Part shown: one piece after another, positions 8,184 to 16,586 of the stretch | Position numbering within the stretch: the first letter of the stretch is position 1 | Layout: each line of letters starts with the position of its first letter | NCBI RefSeq assembly: GCF_014649955.1 | Contig: NZ_BMUA01000027.1 | Span: 34,422-98,421, forward strand | Direction of reading: 5' to 3' | Source: Streptomyces violascens | GTDB taxonomy: Bacteria; Actinomycetota; Actinomycetes; Streptomycetales; Streptomycetaceae | DNA: 64,000 bases | Made by a program: the position numbers and the translations under genes | The notes under the pieces: generated by a model | The model's input: the letters and a program-made list of their open reading frames with translations, nothing else | Databases searched by the model: none | What the model was told of the DNA's origin: nothing

Positions 8184-9143
8184 GTGACGGAATGGTGGAT
8201 GCCGGCGGATGCTGGGTACGCGGCTGCGGGGGACACCGGCGTTGTGCCGCCCCTGACCCTGGACCCGGAACTGCCGGATCATGTCCAGGAGCTCCTGCGG
8301 CAGGCCGATCCCGCACTGCTGCGCAAGGCCGTGCGTGGCGGACTCACGAGCCCGTGGTGGGGTCTGGCCGATCCGCTCGGCGGCCGTCGCGCCGCATGGT
8401 GGTTCGGGGGTCTCCTGCTCAGTGCGTTCGCCCGCAGCACGGTCATGGTCGGTGTGGGTGCCGTCGCCTACGGGCTGAGCAGCGCGGTCGCTGTCTGGAA
8501 GCGCCGGCATCGCCATGCTGTACTGCTCCAGATAGCCGGCGTGCACGACCGCTTTGTGCTGGGTCATGAACTCCGCCCTGAGGTGGGCGAGTTGCTGGCC
8601 CGTGCCGAGCAGGCAGCCACTCGCGTCCTGCGCTCTTCGGCGCAGCGGCTGGATCCGGCCGACAAGGAGCACCACGACCGGCGGCTTCAGGGCCAGGTGT
8701 GGGAGATCGCGGAGGCGCTGCGCATCTACAGCCGGGTGGCCGCACAAGGGCCGGCGAAGGCGGTGAGCGAGGCGGTGGCGCAGGCGATGGAACCCCGCCG
8801 CAAGGCCCTGCGGATCAGCCTCTCCAGCACCGGGCGCCGCGTCGAGGCCCTGGAGAACTACGCCACGCAGATCGCCGAGGCCGAACTGCGGCGCCACGAG
8901 CTCAGGCAGCTGCGAGAGCTGACGACGGGGAACGAAGACCTGCTCGACCTCCTGGCGGCCACCGCCCGCGATGAACTCGCGGTCGCCCAGATCGCGGAGA
9001 TGAGCGACGAGGTCGCCAAGGCCCTTGAGCTGTTCAACGAAGCTCTCCAGGCGGCGCAGGACGCCGCGACTGCGGCTCTGCCCGCCCTGCCGGCGCCGGG
9101 CACGCGTCCCGCGAAGCCGCTGGGGGTAGCGAACCCGCCGTGA
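8184..9143 (+). CDS. Membrane-anchored coiled-coil protein
   Basis: A 319-residue protein with one or two hydrophobic helices at ~residues 70-98 (AAWWFGGLLLSAFARSTVMV and following), then a long Glu/Arg/Ala-rich helical region (~115-300) that probably forms coiled coils. GTG start after GGGAG. An Ala/Pro tail ends the protein. The small operon around it, with a TPR-like protein downstream, suggests a membrane-tethered scaffold. Function unknown. Confidence 0.6.
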   Translation: MTEWWMPADAGYAAAGDTGVVPPLTLDPELPDHVQELLRQADPALLRKAVRGGLTSPWWGLADPLGGRRAAWWFGGLLLSAFARSTVMVGVGAVAYGLSSAVAVWKRRHRHAVLLQIAGVHDRFVLGHELRPEVGELLARAEQAATRVLRSSAQRLDPADKEHHDRRLQGQVWEIAEALRIYSRVAAQGPAKAVSEAVAQAMEPRRKALRISLSSTGRRVEALENYATQIAEAELRRHELRQLRELTTGNEDLLDLLAATARDELAVAQIAEMSDEVAKALELFNEALQAAQDAATAALPALPAPGTRPAKPLGVANPP

Positions 9144-9224
9144 GCAGTGCTCGGCCCGACACCTCCCTCTGTACGTCCCGTCCCGCCGCCCGACATGTAG
9201 CCCCAGGAAGTCAGGAGATCACCG

Positions 9225-9455
9225 GTGAGTCATCAGGACCTCACACCAGCCGAGATCCAGCGTCGGATGGCCGACGCCGCGCAGGCCGTGGAGCAGGGCG
9301 AGTTCCGTGCTGCTGCACGCCTGTACGACCAGCTCGGCAAGGAAATCCAGACCCGTCACGGTCGCTTCGACGCCCGCGCGCTCGACGCCTTCGAGGGAGT
9401 GGCCCGCGCGATCGGCAAGGGTGCCGACGCTGCCAAGGGCCAGGCGTCAGGGTGA
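9225..9455 (+). CDS. Small TPR-like helical protein
   Basis: A 76-residue protein. AAQAVEQGEFRAAARLYDQL reads like a single TPR hairpin, followed by a second helix pair. GTG start after AGGAGAT. It lies just downstream of the membrane coiled-coil gene and may act with it. Unknown function. Confidence 0.6.
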   Translation: MSHQDLTPAEIQRRMADAAQAVEQGEFRAAARLYDQLGKEIQTRHGRFDARALDAFEGVARAIGKGADAAKGQASG

Positions 9456-9674
9456 TGGCATGGCCCGAGCCGGATGCGACGCGCACCCGGCTCCCCCTGG
9501 CCGCGGGTCCGCTTCGAACTCAGCCGTCGGTATGCGTCATCCGCGCGCTGCTGCGCTGTGAGGGGCCTCACGCCTGGTCTGGTCTTCGGGAGCGGAGCGG
9601 CGGGCCCGGCGCTCGCACAGTGGGTCTGCGCATTGCGACGCGCTTAACTCGCCCAGCCGTGGAGGAACTTGCTC

Positions 9675-10070
9675 ATGTTCGCCACCGTGTTCGTTCTGCT
9701 GTACGTCGCACATCTGCTCTCCGACTATGCCCTGCAGAGCGATCACCAGGCCGAGCACAAGGCCGAGCGCGGCGTCACCGGATGGTGTGCCAACCTGTCC
9801 CACGCCGCGACGCACGTGCTGGTCTCGGCGGTGCTGCTGTCCCTGGGGACGGTGGTGCTGGACCTGCCGTTGAGTGCTCCGGTCACGGCCGTCTCCCTGG
9901 CGTGGGTCGGTGCCTCGCACGCGTTTCTGGACCGCCGGTGGCCGGTCCTGTGGTGGATGGAGCACGTCGGCCGGGCGCCGAAGTACGCGGCCGGCGGCGG
10001 TGCGGCCTTCGTGGACCAGGCCGGCCACGTCACCGCGCTCGTCCTGGCCGCCCTCGCGGCCGCCGCCTGA
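9675..10070 (+). CDS. DUF3307 family membrane protein
   Basis: A 131-residue integral membrane protein with about four hydrophobic segments. The first helix carries HLLSDYALQSDHQAEHKAER, the His/Asp/Gln pattern typical of DUF3307. I use ATG 9675 rather than an earlier in-frame start because GGAGGA (9661-9666) is 8 bases ahead. The biochemical role of the family is not established. DUF3307 proteins often occur on phages and plasmids beside proteins that sense or modify nucleotides, as here. Confidence 0.75.
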   Translation: MFATVFVLLYVAHLLSDYALQSDHQAEHKAERGVTGWCANLSHAATHVLVSAVLLSLGTVVLDLPLSAPVTAVSLAWVGASHAFLDRRWPVLWWMEHVGRAPKYAAGGGAAFVDQAGHVTALVLAALAAAA

Positions 10071-10194
10071 CCGGCACCACTACCGGACACCGTGACTGGC
10101 GCTGCCCGGCGTGCGGCAGGGTGTTTCCCAACCAACCAGGCCGTGTTTCGGCTGTTGTCGAGGCCGGGCGCCGCCCGGTGAAGGAGGAAATGGC

Positions 10195-10734
10195 ATGAGG
10201 TCCGTCAGCGAGGTCGCCGCCCTGGCCGAGAGCGCCCACTCCGGTCAGGTCGACAAGATCGGTGTCGCCTACTTCGGTCACGTTCGCGCGGTGGCCGACG
10301 GCCTCGAACCGTTCGGTGACGAACTGGTCATGGCGGGGCTGCTGCACGACGTGCTGGAGGACACCGACTGGACCGCCGAAAAGCTGTTGGGCAGCGGCAT
10401 CCCGGCGCGGGTCGTCGAGATCGTCGAGGTGGTGACCAACCAGGCGGGCATGACGTACGAAGAGAAGATCCGGCGGATCACCGCCGACCCGCAGGCCACA
10501 CTCGTGAAGATTTCCGACAATGCGCACAACTCCCGCGCGGACCGTGCGGCTCAACTGCCCGCCGACAAGCGTGAACGGCTCGCCGGAAAGTACCGCGCCG
10601 CGCGGGCCGCGCTGTGGCCGGCGGCTGACCCCCGGGACGTCGAGGCCATCGTGCGCATCGTCAATCCGGCGCTGCTCGCCGAACTCGCCGCGCAGCGCGG
10701 CACGGTGTCGGTTCCGGCGGAGGGATCTGCGTGA
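10195..10734 (+). CDS. HD-domain protein, RelA/SpoT hydrolase-like
   Basis: A 179-residue protein with HD-superfamily metal ligands: an early His (FGHVRAVADGL), the HD pair plus ED in GLLHDVLEDTDW, and a late Asp in LVKISDNAHNSRAD. Length and motif order fit the small (p)ppGpp hydrolases of the SpoT-HD/MESH1 kind, which remove pyrophosphate from alarmone. The ATG at 10195 follows a strong AAGGAGGAA site. The 3' end overlaps the next gene by GTGA, so the two are coupled. Substrate preference cannot be read from sequence; another nucleotide phosphate could be the target. Confidence 0.75.
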   Translation: MRSVSEVAALAESAHSGQVDKIGVAYFGHVRAVADGLEPFGDELVMAGLLHDVLEDTDWTAEKLLGSGIPARVVEIVEVVTNQAGMTYEEKIRRITADPQATLVKISDNAHNSRADRAAQLPADKRERLAGKYRAARAALWPAADPRDVEAIVRIVNPALLAELAAQRGTVSVPAEGSA

Positions 10735-11813
10735 GCCAGGATCCCCAGCCCGGCACTCCGCACGATCCGGTCGGTGAGGTTCTCCGGCTGCTGAGCTCGG
10801 CGGCCGGTCCGGCCAATCCCATGGTGCTGCTGGACGGGCCTCCGCTGTCCGGGGTGTCGCGGACCGTGTACGAGGCCCTGCAGACCCGTCTCCCGCACGC
10901 GCGCCTGTATCAGCTGACCGCCTGCGAACTCGCCGATGCCTGCACCCGGCCGGACGTCTCGGGCCTGTTCGGGACGGGCCATCAGTACGTGGTGTGGCTC
11001 GATGGCCTGTCGCCGGCTGATCTCGTCCTGCTCGGGCAGGGCGTACTCGACCAGGTGCTTCCCCGCGCGGTGGTGATGGCCAGCGTGAACTCGGTCTGGT
11101 ACGAGCGGATCCTGCAGGACCGGTCGGCCGTCACCGCGCCTGCGCGGACGGTCTTGTTGGAGTACGCGCAGCGTGTCTCGGTCCCGTTCACCATGACAGC
11201 GCGCGAGCGGTCCTATCTGCGGGAGAACGGCTACCCCGTCGGCAAGGGGCTCGCCGAGTCGCTCGTCGGTGGAGAGAACCTGGTCAAGCGCTATCGCCGG
11301 GCCGCCCGTGCGAACCCCGACGGACATCTGCTGGTCCAGGCGGCCGTGGATGTACGGCGCTGCGGTATCCACCGCCCGTTGTCCGAAGACGAGTTGCACC
11401 GTCTGTGGCACGCGCGGAGCGCCGACGGCTCCGATGCGCGGTTCCAGCGGGCGCTGGAATGGGCCAGCGCCGCGCCCGAGGACGCCTCGACGGGTCTTCT
11501 CTTCCCTTCGGCGAGCGGCCCGTCGCGCCCGCCGGGAGCCTGGCGGGTGCTCGGCTATGCCGCCGGTGCCGATGACGGCGATCACGGGCACAAGGCCCGC
11601 CCGCTCGACCAGCGCGCCTGGGAGCAGGTGCAGAGGCTTCTGGTGGACGCCGGCGACCAGTACGCCCTGGGCATCGCGGCGCATCTGCACGGCCGGGACA
11701 CCATCGCGCGCGCCGCTCTCACCAACGTGGTGGACCATGCCGGCCCGGAGCATCCCCTCGCGGCTGCGGCGGCTTCAGCACTTCGGTCGCTGGACACGGA
11801 GGATTGCGACTAG
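10731..11813 (+). CDS. Putative P-loop-like ATPase with helical repeat tail
   Basis: A 360-residue protein. VVWLDGL (~residue 85) looks like a Walker B strand. The expected Walker A region reads LLDGPPLSGVSRT (~33-46), which lacks the usual GxxxxGK[ST], so any NTPase activity is doubtful. The C-terminal 130 residues are Ala-rich helices of TPR/Sel1 character. Similar ATPase-plus-TPR proteins are common on Streptomyces plasmids. It is coupled by GTGA overlap to the HD-domain gene. Confidence 0.6.
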   Translation: MSQDPQPGTPHDPVGEVLRLLSSAAGPANPMVLLDGPPLSGVSRTVYEALQTRLPHARLYQLTACELADACTRPDVSGLFGTGHQYVVWLDGLSPADLVLLGQGVLDQVLPRAVVMASVNSVWYERILQDRSAVTAPARTVLLEYAQRVSVPFTMTARERSYLRENGYPVGKGLAESLVGGENLVKRYRRAARANPDGHLLVQAAVDVRRCGIHRPLSEDELHRLWHARSADGSDARFQRALEWASAAPEDASTGLLFPSASGPSRPPGAWRVLGYAAGADDGDHGHKARPLDQRAWEQVQRLLVDAGDQYALGIAAHLHGRDTIARAALTNVVDHAGPEHPLAAAAASALRSLDTEDCD

Positions 11814-12118
11814 ACCGCGGCACCCGGCCGGCGACCGAACGGCGGTTGGGTATCTCACCGGGCCCTGCGCCACGTGGCTCGATCGTCCCGACTCATCTGT
11901 CCGGCATCGAGCATGCTGGCAGATGGCACTGGCTGAAGGGGCCGAGCTGCTCGCGGCGGCAAGCCCCCTGCCACCTGACCGGGCACGGCACCTCAGCGCG
12001 GTTTGGCTCCCCCGGCCTCCGGCGACGAGGATGCGCCAGATCGTCAGGGGGGCGGAGGAGCCGACTACCCTGACCCCCACAGCTGCCCACGGACACCCCG
12101 GGCGACAGGAGGATCCCG
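11814..12118. other. Intergenic region, no gene seen
   Basis: About 300 bases with no supported gene. TACCCT near 12066 resembles an actinobacterial -10 box for the small ORF at 12119. Long frames crossing the interval have no ribosome sites and are Arg/Pro-rich. Confidence 0.4.
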
Positions 12119-12214
12119 ATGCGCACGCCACACCCGGCGCCCGATCATCCAGCACCGGACTATGTAGGCGAGTCCCTCGGGATCGTCTACACCATCCAGC
12201 GAGGCGCAGCGTGA
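12119..12214 (+). CDS. Small ORF, 31 residues, coupled to next gene
   Basis: ATG 12119 follows AGGAGG with good spacing and encodes MRTPHPAPDHPAPDY ... GIVYTIQRGAA. Its TGA overlaps the GTG start of the gene at 12211. The strong ribosome site and overlap suggest it is translated and drives translation of the next gene. Its sequence gives no function. Confidence 0.5.
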   Translation: MRTPHPAPDHPAPDYVGESLGIVYTIQRGAA

Positions 12215-12660
12215 GCATCCCGTATCGCAGCACCACCACGACCCTGCCCGACAGGACCAAGGCGGTCGTGCACTCCTACAGCCTCACCTGGGACAAAGCC
12301 ACGCTGTGGGGCAACGGCGGCCTCGCCAACCTCGGCGCCACGGTCATCGAGTACCTGCGCAGCTCCGGCAGTTGCCTCGCCATCCAGCACGAGGACCTGG
12401 GCGTCATCGTCACCCCACACCGCGCCGGGGGAAACGAGCTCACCGCCCGGGTGCTGTGCACCGATCCGGCCTGCTACACCGCCGCCGAACGCGACGAGCA
12501 GGAGTTCTCCTTGGTCCCGCACCCCGACGCGCCCACGGCCCGCGCCTGGGCCACCCGGCGAGCCGCCGCCGGCGAGTGGCAGCTCCAGGTCTGGCGAGAA
12601 TCAATCGCGCACTACTACCCGGGGCCCGCGGTACCGCTCCGGTCACCCGAAGACCGGTGA
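12211..12660 (+). CDS. Hypothetical protein
   Basis: A 149-residue protein of unknown function. GTG start overlaps the stop of the 31-residue ORF. Its own 3' end overlaps the next start by GTGA, so three reading frames run without gaps. Beta-rich early part (SIPYRSTTTTLPDRTKAVVH, TWDKATLWGNGGLANLG), then a Cys pair (CTDPAC). No membrane segment. Confidence 0.55.
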   Translation: MSIPYRSTTTTLPDRTKAVVHSYSLTWDKATLWGNGGLANLGATVIEYLRSSGSCLAIQHEDLGVIVTPHRAGGNELTARVLCTDPACYTAAERDEQEFSLVPHPDAPTARAWATRRAAAGEWQLQVWRESIAHYYPGPAVPLRSPEDR

Positions 12661-13967
12661 GACACGAGCGGGACCTTGCCCGGTCTGGCGTGCCCGCCGA
12701 CCTTCGTGCTCGCTGGCGGGATCTCCCGCGCCACGCCCGCGTGCTGCAGAGCCGCTTCAGTCGCCGTCGAACCGTCAGCCGCCCGCGCGCGGCCGTCGGC
12801 GCGCTGATGTGGATGATGCTGCTGTTCGTGTGGCAGAGCAGCGGCAGGCTGCTGTCCCATGGCAGCGCGGTTCTGACCGTGTCGGGACCGCGTCTCAGCT
12901 GGCCCCGCCGCTTCGCGTTCGGTGCTGCCTTTCTCCCCTTCTCCCTCCTGCTGGCCTTGCTCGCCCTGGGCCTGGACCCCGTCCTGGCACCCGTTGCGGC
13001 GGCCTGTGGTGTGCCCGGAGGGCTGGCAGATCACGCCGGAATGTTCCTGCTCGGTCTGCTGATTCTGGCCAACCTGATCCGGGGTGGGCTGCGCATGGGG
13101 CCCTCCCTCGCGGTGACCCGGTGTCGCATCGCCCGCTGCCGCACCGGCGGCATCTGGTGGGAGGTCGGTCAATTCGCCGCTGCCGAGGGCGACTCGCTCT
13201 CCGCCGGCCGCCTTGTACGCCTCGCGCTGAGCCATGCGGACGCCCAGGGCATCGGCCTGGTGGCCGCCGCCCGCAACGAACAACTCGCCCGCGCCTACCG
13301 GCGACGGGGCTTCCTGCCGGACCCGCAGTATCCGCCCGCCCTGGTCAGGAAGCCCGCTCGTGCGGGCGAGGAGCATCGGTGTCTGGTGCGCTAGACCTGG
13401 GGGCTCCGATGGGCGACTGCCGAGTACGTCTGCGGCCCGCCCTCGGGAAGGAGTGCGGTCCAAGAGCAGCACGGCGTACAGCGGGGAGTCAGGGAAGGGC
13501 TGGCGCTCGCCGACTTTGCGGTAGGCCCAGCTTTCGTACATCGCCTGAAGGCGGGGGCGTTTGGTGTCGACGGTGAGCACGGCCAGGGCCTCGGGCCGGT
13601 CGTCGAGCAGGGCCGCATGGAGACGTTCGCCCAGGCCTTGCTTGCGCCACCTCGGCCTGACCATCAGCTCTGACAGGGAGAAGGTGGACGGATCGACGGG
13701 TGCTTCGGTCAGGTACTCTCGCCACCACTCGCGGCCCGGTTCGCCTGGTGCGCCATAGGTGAAGCCGACCGGTTCGTCTCCGTCGTAGGCGATCACGCAG
13801 GCGAATCCCTTGCGTTGTCCCCAGTGGTCCACGAACCAGGGGAAGCGCTGGACGAATTCCTCGTGCTTGCGGTCCGCGTAGGCGTCGGCGTGGACATCGA
13901 GGAGGGCCTGTCGGATGCCGGGCAGATCGTCGTGGGCGAAGTGGCGTAGCTGGATTGCCGTGGTCAC
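12615..13967 (-). CDS. GNAT acetyltransferase with abnormally long read-through tail
   Basis: The first ~195 residues form a GNAT domain. FSLSELMVRPRWRKQGLGER holds the R/Q-x-x-G-x-G acetyl-CoA loop, preceded by strands (FACVIAYDGDEPVGFTYG) and followed by YESWAYRKVGERQPFP. GNATs move acetyl from acetyl-CoA to an amine. The frame then has no stop until 12615, adding ~255 residues antisense to the membrane protein at 12657-13394. A one-base frameshift near 13450 would end it at 13391. I take the tail as an artefact of stop loss and cannot tell real mutation from sequence error. GTG start overlaps the upstream TGA (GTGA). Confidence 0.6.
   Translation of the reverse strand: MTTAIQLRHFAHDDLPGIRQALLDVHADAYADRKHEEFVQRFPWFVDHWGQRKGFACVIAYDGDEPVGFTYGAPGEPGREWWREYLTEAPVDPSTFSLSELMVRPRWRKQGLGERLHAALLDDRPEALAVLTVDTKRPRLQAMYESWAYRKVGERQPFPDSPLYAVLLLDRTPSRGRAADVLGSRPSEPPGLAHQTPMLLARTSGLPDQGGRILRVRQEAPSPVGAGELFVAGGGHQADALGVRMAQREAYKAAGGERVALGSGELTDLPPDAAGAAAGDATPGHREGGPHAQPTPDQVGQNQQTEQEHSGVICQPSGHTTGRRNGCQDGVQAQGEQGQQEGEGEKGSTEREAAGPAETRSRHGQNRAAMGQQPAAALPHEQQHHPHQRADGRARAADGSTATEAALQHAGVAREIPPASTKVGGHARPGKVPLVSHRSSGDRSGTAGPG
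12657..13394 (+). CDS. Membrane protein with C-terminal GNAT-like domain
   Basis: A 245-residue protein. Three hydrophobic segments lie between ~45 and ~150 (WMMLLFVWQSSG, PFSLLLALLALGLDPVLAPV, GMFLLGLLILANLI). The last ~90 residues read WWEVGQFAAAEGD.. LVAAARNEQLARAYRRRGFLP, the helix and NxxAxxxYxxxGF end of a GNAT fold, without the first half of that domain. GTG start overlaps the previous stop. It could be a membrane-tethered acetyltransferase or a degenerate one. It lies tail-to-tail over the minus-strand GNAT frame. Confidence 0.6.
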   Translation: MRHERDLARSGVPADLRARWRDLPRHARVLQSRFSRRRTVSRPRAAVGALMWMMLLFVWQSSGRLLSHGSAVLTVSGPRLSWPRRFAFGAAFLPFSLLLALLALGLDPVLAPVAAACGVPGGLADHAGMFLLGLLILANLIRGGLRMGPSLAVTRCRIARCRTGGIWWEVGQFAAAEGDSLSAGRLVRLALSHADAQGIGLVAAARNEQLARAYRRRGFLPDPQYPPALVRKPARAGEEHRCLVR

Positions 13968-14377
13968 GCAGGGCTCCATTCGGATCGGTAATGGTCGGCC
14001 CACTCCCGCGCCGCCCGGGCGGACGGCGCGAGCGTGAGGAGATCGCGGTAGAAGTCCCCCCAGCAGTACCCGCAGGCGGCCCCGGGCAGGGGACTGCCGG
14101 ACATCAGCCCGAACACGTCCTCGGTCGTCGCGCAGGCCTGCTCCACGTCGCCTTGATGAAGTTGTGCAAGGGCGAGGTCCACGGTTGTCATGGCGCGGTT
14201 GCGCCGGTACTCGCGTGGGAGTGCGGCCAGTGCTCTGTGTGGGGCGGCCTCTGCCTGTGCCGGCTGATCCGCCGGGTTCCCGGCGGCTATCCCCCGTCCT
14301 GCGAGCAGACGGGGATGATTCCCGTCGCCGACCTGGAGACGGATCTCGCGTAAAAGTTCACGGTGGGGCCGGGCTCG
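13964..14377 (-). pseudogene. C-terminal remnant of an XRE/TPR-type regulator
   Basis: The open frame gives PHRALAALPREYRRNRAM, then a TPR-like helix (VDLALAQLHQGDVEQAC) and an end (LLTLAPSARAAREWADHYR) that I recognise as the tail of ~400-residue Streptomyces XRE regulators. The N-terminal HTH is missing and the frame closes at a stop at 14378. Translation could start at ATG 14191 (75 residues). Its TGA overlaps the GTG of the GNAT gene, so a short product may survive as a translational lead-in. Probably left by a deletion at the junction with the SLOG gene. Confidence 0.5.
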
Positions 14378-14390
14378 TCATGGCACGGGG

Positions 14391-14864
14391 TCAGCGGGTG
14401 GCGCCCTCCGGCCACAGGACGCGTACAGGGATGCCGGTCCGCTCGGCGTAGGCAACTACGTCCGCCGTCCCGCCGTGCCCCCGTGCCGGTTTCCTGTCCC
14501 ATACGGCGAGCAGCTCGTCTACGACGCCCACCAGGACTTCGCTGCCTGCCATGTGCGCGGCGCTGTCCGACGCCGTCAGTCCTGTCTCGTGGACGTCGGT
14601 GGCCTGCCGCTTCAGCCGGTCGTACGTGGCGTGGTGCCAGCCGGGCAGGCCCTGGCGGTACTCGGCTGCCGGGACGACGACTTCAAGGCGCCCGCCATGC
14701 GCGAGAACCGCCTCGGCAAGCCAGGTGTCAGGACCGTCCGCGATGCAGGAGACGGCCGTCAGGTCGGCGGGGTCGTAGGTACGCACGGCCTGTTCTAGGA
14801 GTGCTCGCACGTCCCGTTCCACGTCGGCGCTGAGTCCGCGGTGGCCGGTGATCCCTACACGCAT
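14391..14864 (-). CDS. SLOG-superfamily (LOG/DprA-like Rossmann) protein
   Basis: A 157-residue single-domain protein. It opens with MRVGITGHRGL, the GxxGxR nucleotide-binding turn, followed by an ADG..AE..L..GG.LEVV.P pattern characteristic of SLOG domains. SLOG proteins bind nucleotides or nucleotide-derived ligands; some make them and some sense them in defence. It sits 12 bases downstream of the XRE/TPR regulator, so the two probably form an operon. The ligand cannot be deduced. Confidence 0.65.
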   Translation of the reverse strand: MRVGITGHRGLSADVERDVRALLEQAVRTYDPADLTAVSCIADGPDTWLAEAVLAHGGRLEVVVPAAEYRQGLPGWHHATYDRLKRQATDVHETGLTASDSAAHMAGSEVLVGVVDELLAVWDRKPARGHGGTADVVAYAERTGIPVRVLWPEGATR

Positions 14865-14876
14865 GCCGTGGTCCTC

Positions 14877-16121
14877 CTACAGGTAGACGCCGTGCAATCG
14901 CTCGTCGAAGTCGCGCACCACTTTGGGCGGCGCGCTGGTCGTGAGGGTACGGCGCACTGCCCGCGCCCTCTCCACGATCCGCCCGGACCGGTACCTCAGC
15001 CCGGTGTCGAGTGCCCGACTGGCGAGCGCGAACGCAGCCTCGACCTTTCCGCTGGCGAGATGTCCGGCGGCGATGTCGAGGACCAGCAGAGCGCGTTGCT
15101 TGGCGTGCCCGGTGGTGAGGGCTTCGACGTCATCGCCGAGTACCCATTCCGGCAGGCCCAGACGGGCGCCGCACGTGACTCGGCATGCCGCCACTTTCAC
15201 CGGATTGAAGGTGAACACCCAGGGCCACGGGGGCGGTTCCTGCGGCAGCTCCTCGGCCGCTGCTCGGGATGCGGTCAGTGCCTTGTCGGCACCCCGCCGG
15301 TCACCGGCTGCCGCGTGCGCGAGGGCTTCGACAGACGACAGCCAGGCATCGGCCACGGCCGGACACCGCGCGCCCATCGCCCGCCGTGCCCTGCGGGCGA
15401 GGTTGAGCGCCTGCACGCCGTTTCCTGCGTGCGCCTCGAACTGGGCGAGACTGCCGCCCTGATAGGCGGTCAGGAGCGGGTCGCCTGCCGCGCGTGCGGC
15501 CTTGATCGCCGAGCCGTACCAGGCTCGGGCCGACCCGTGGTCGCCCATGTCCCATGCCAGCCACCCGGCGAGGCTCGCAGCCTCGCTTCCGACGGAGGCC
15601 AGACGCGGGCGTTCGGATTCCGGGGCGTCGCGGGTGATGGACTGGATCAGCCGCATATGGGCGTGTGCCGACTCGGCCAGATCGCGGGAAGGCGTCGAGC
15701 CGTCCAGGCGCCTGAACGCGGTGGTGGACAGGCGCAGAGCTGCGGCCTGCCCGGTAGGGCCGTCCGCAGCCGCGTCGGGAAGTGCGGCCAGTACCGGGGC
15801 CGCGGCCACAGCCACCACCCCGCCCAGGAGTTTTCGTCGTTCCACGTCGTCGTCACCGTTCGCCTGCACCTGCGGGCGACTGTCCGCGAGCCCCACCAGC
15901 GCCGGCGGGATGCCCAGATGTGCGGACGCCGCTGCCAGGATGTCCGTGCTGTATGCGCTCGTGCCGCGGTTCTCCAGACGGGAGACAGCGGACTGGGAAA
16001 ACCCGAGGGCCTGCCCCAACGCGGTCTGCGTCATCCGCCGTTCGATACGGAACAGCTCGATAACGCGTCCGTAGTCCCCGCCCCGGGAGGCATCCCGGAT
16101 CAGCCCTGTCTGGAAGTCCAC
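14877..16121 (-). CDS. XRE-family transcriptional regulator with TPR domain
   Basis: A 414-residue regulator. Residues ~20-60 (VIELFRIERRMTQTALGQAL, GFSQSAVSRLEN) are a classic XRE helix-turn-helix. The remainder is a TPR-like helical repeat region that in such Streptomyces proteins binds ligand or partner. GTG start near a weak GGAG. It heads an operon with the SLOG gene. The 16-bp dyad at 16180-16195, ~59 bases upstream of the start, is a likely autoregulatory site. Confidence 0.8.
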   Translation of the reverse strand: MDFQTGLIRDASRGGDYGRVIELFRIERRMTQTALGQALGFSQSAVSRLENRGTSAYSTDILAAASAHLGIPPALVGLADSRPQVQANGDDDVERRKLLGGVVAVAAAPVLAALPDAAADGPTGQAAALRLSTTAFRRLDGSTPSRDLAESAHAHMRLIQSITRDAPESERPRLASVGSEAASLAGWLAWDMGDHGSARAWYGSAIKAARAAGDPLLTAYQGGSLAQFEAHAGNGVQALNLARRARRAMGARCPAVADAWLSSVEALAHAAAGDRRGADKALTASRAAAEELPQEPPPWPWVFTFNPVKVAACRVTCGARLGLPEWVLGDDVEALTTGHAKQRALLVLDIAAGHLASGKVEAAFALASRALDTGLRYRSGRIVERARAVRRTLTTSAPPKVVRDFDERLHGVYL

Positions 16122-16179
16122 GGCATACCCCCACGCTACGAGTCATCGCGGCCCCGAGCGCCTACCCGTACCCGCTGAG

Positions 16180-16195
16180 CGCATATCCATATGCG
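16180..16195. promoter_or_regulatory. Perfect dyad upstream of XRE regulator
   Basis: CGCATAT-CC-ATATGCG, a perfect 7+7 inverted repeat with a 2-base centre, stands out in GC-rich flanks. Its place ahead of the regulator gene suggests an operator. Confidence 0.5.
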
Positions 16196-16355
16196 GGTGC
16201 CGCATGCGTGATGGTCCCACAGCACTCGGTGATCGTTGACTAGAGGTCAGCGCCCAACTCGGCAGCTCCAGACCCCAGTTGATGCGCCTGAGGGTTTCAT
16301 CCCGTGCCCCCGTGAGGGACGGAGCCCCACTCCCCAGACGACCGAGGCGGCGGCG

Positions 16356-16586
16356 ATGACCATGACGCAGCGCAGCACTCCACCCCCAAACCACCGGGGT
16401 CTTGTAGACGCTCCGGCGATCCATGAGCACCAGTTGAGCCCGGCGCAGAGGGCAGGCCGTTCGTGTTGCTGGTGTTCCGGCTGGGCGAGCGACCGGTTCC
16501 CGGTGCCGATACTGCGCGGTTCGGCGGTGCTGCGCTCGTGCGAGTCGTGTGCGGGCCTGTACGGCGTTGCGGCGGTGGACCGTTGA
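16356..16586 (+). CDS. Small Cys-rich (zinc-ribbon-like) protein
   Basis: A 76-residue protein. CCWC (with CSGWAS following) and CESC pairs about 30 residues apart could hold one zinc ion. I start at ATG 16356 after a GAGGCGG site; a second ATG 6 bases later is possible. The stop overlaps a TTG that may start another small gene. Similar two-CxxC small proteins are frequent near Streptomyces regulators. Function unknown. Confidence 0.5.
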   Translation: MTMTQRSTPPPNHRGLVDAPAIHEHQLSPAQRAGRSCCWCSGWASDRFPVPILRGSAVLRSCESCAGLYGVAAVDR

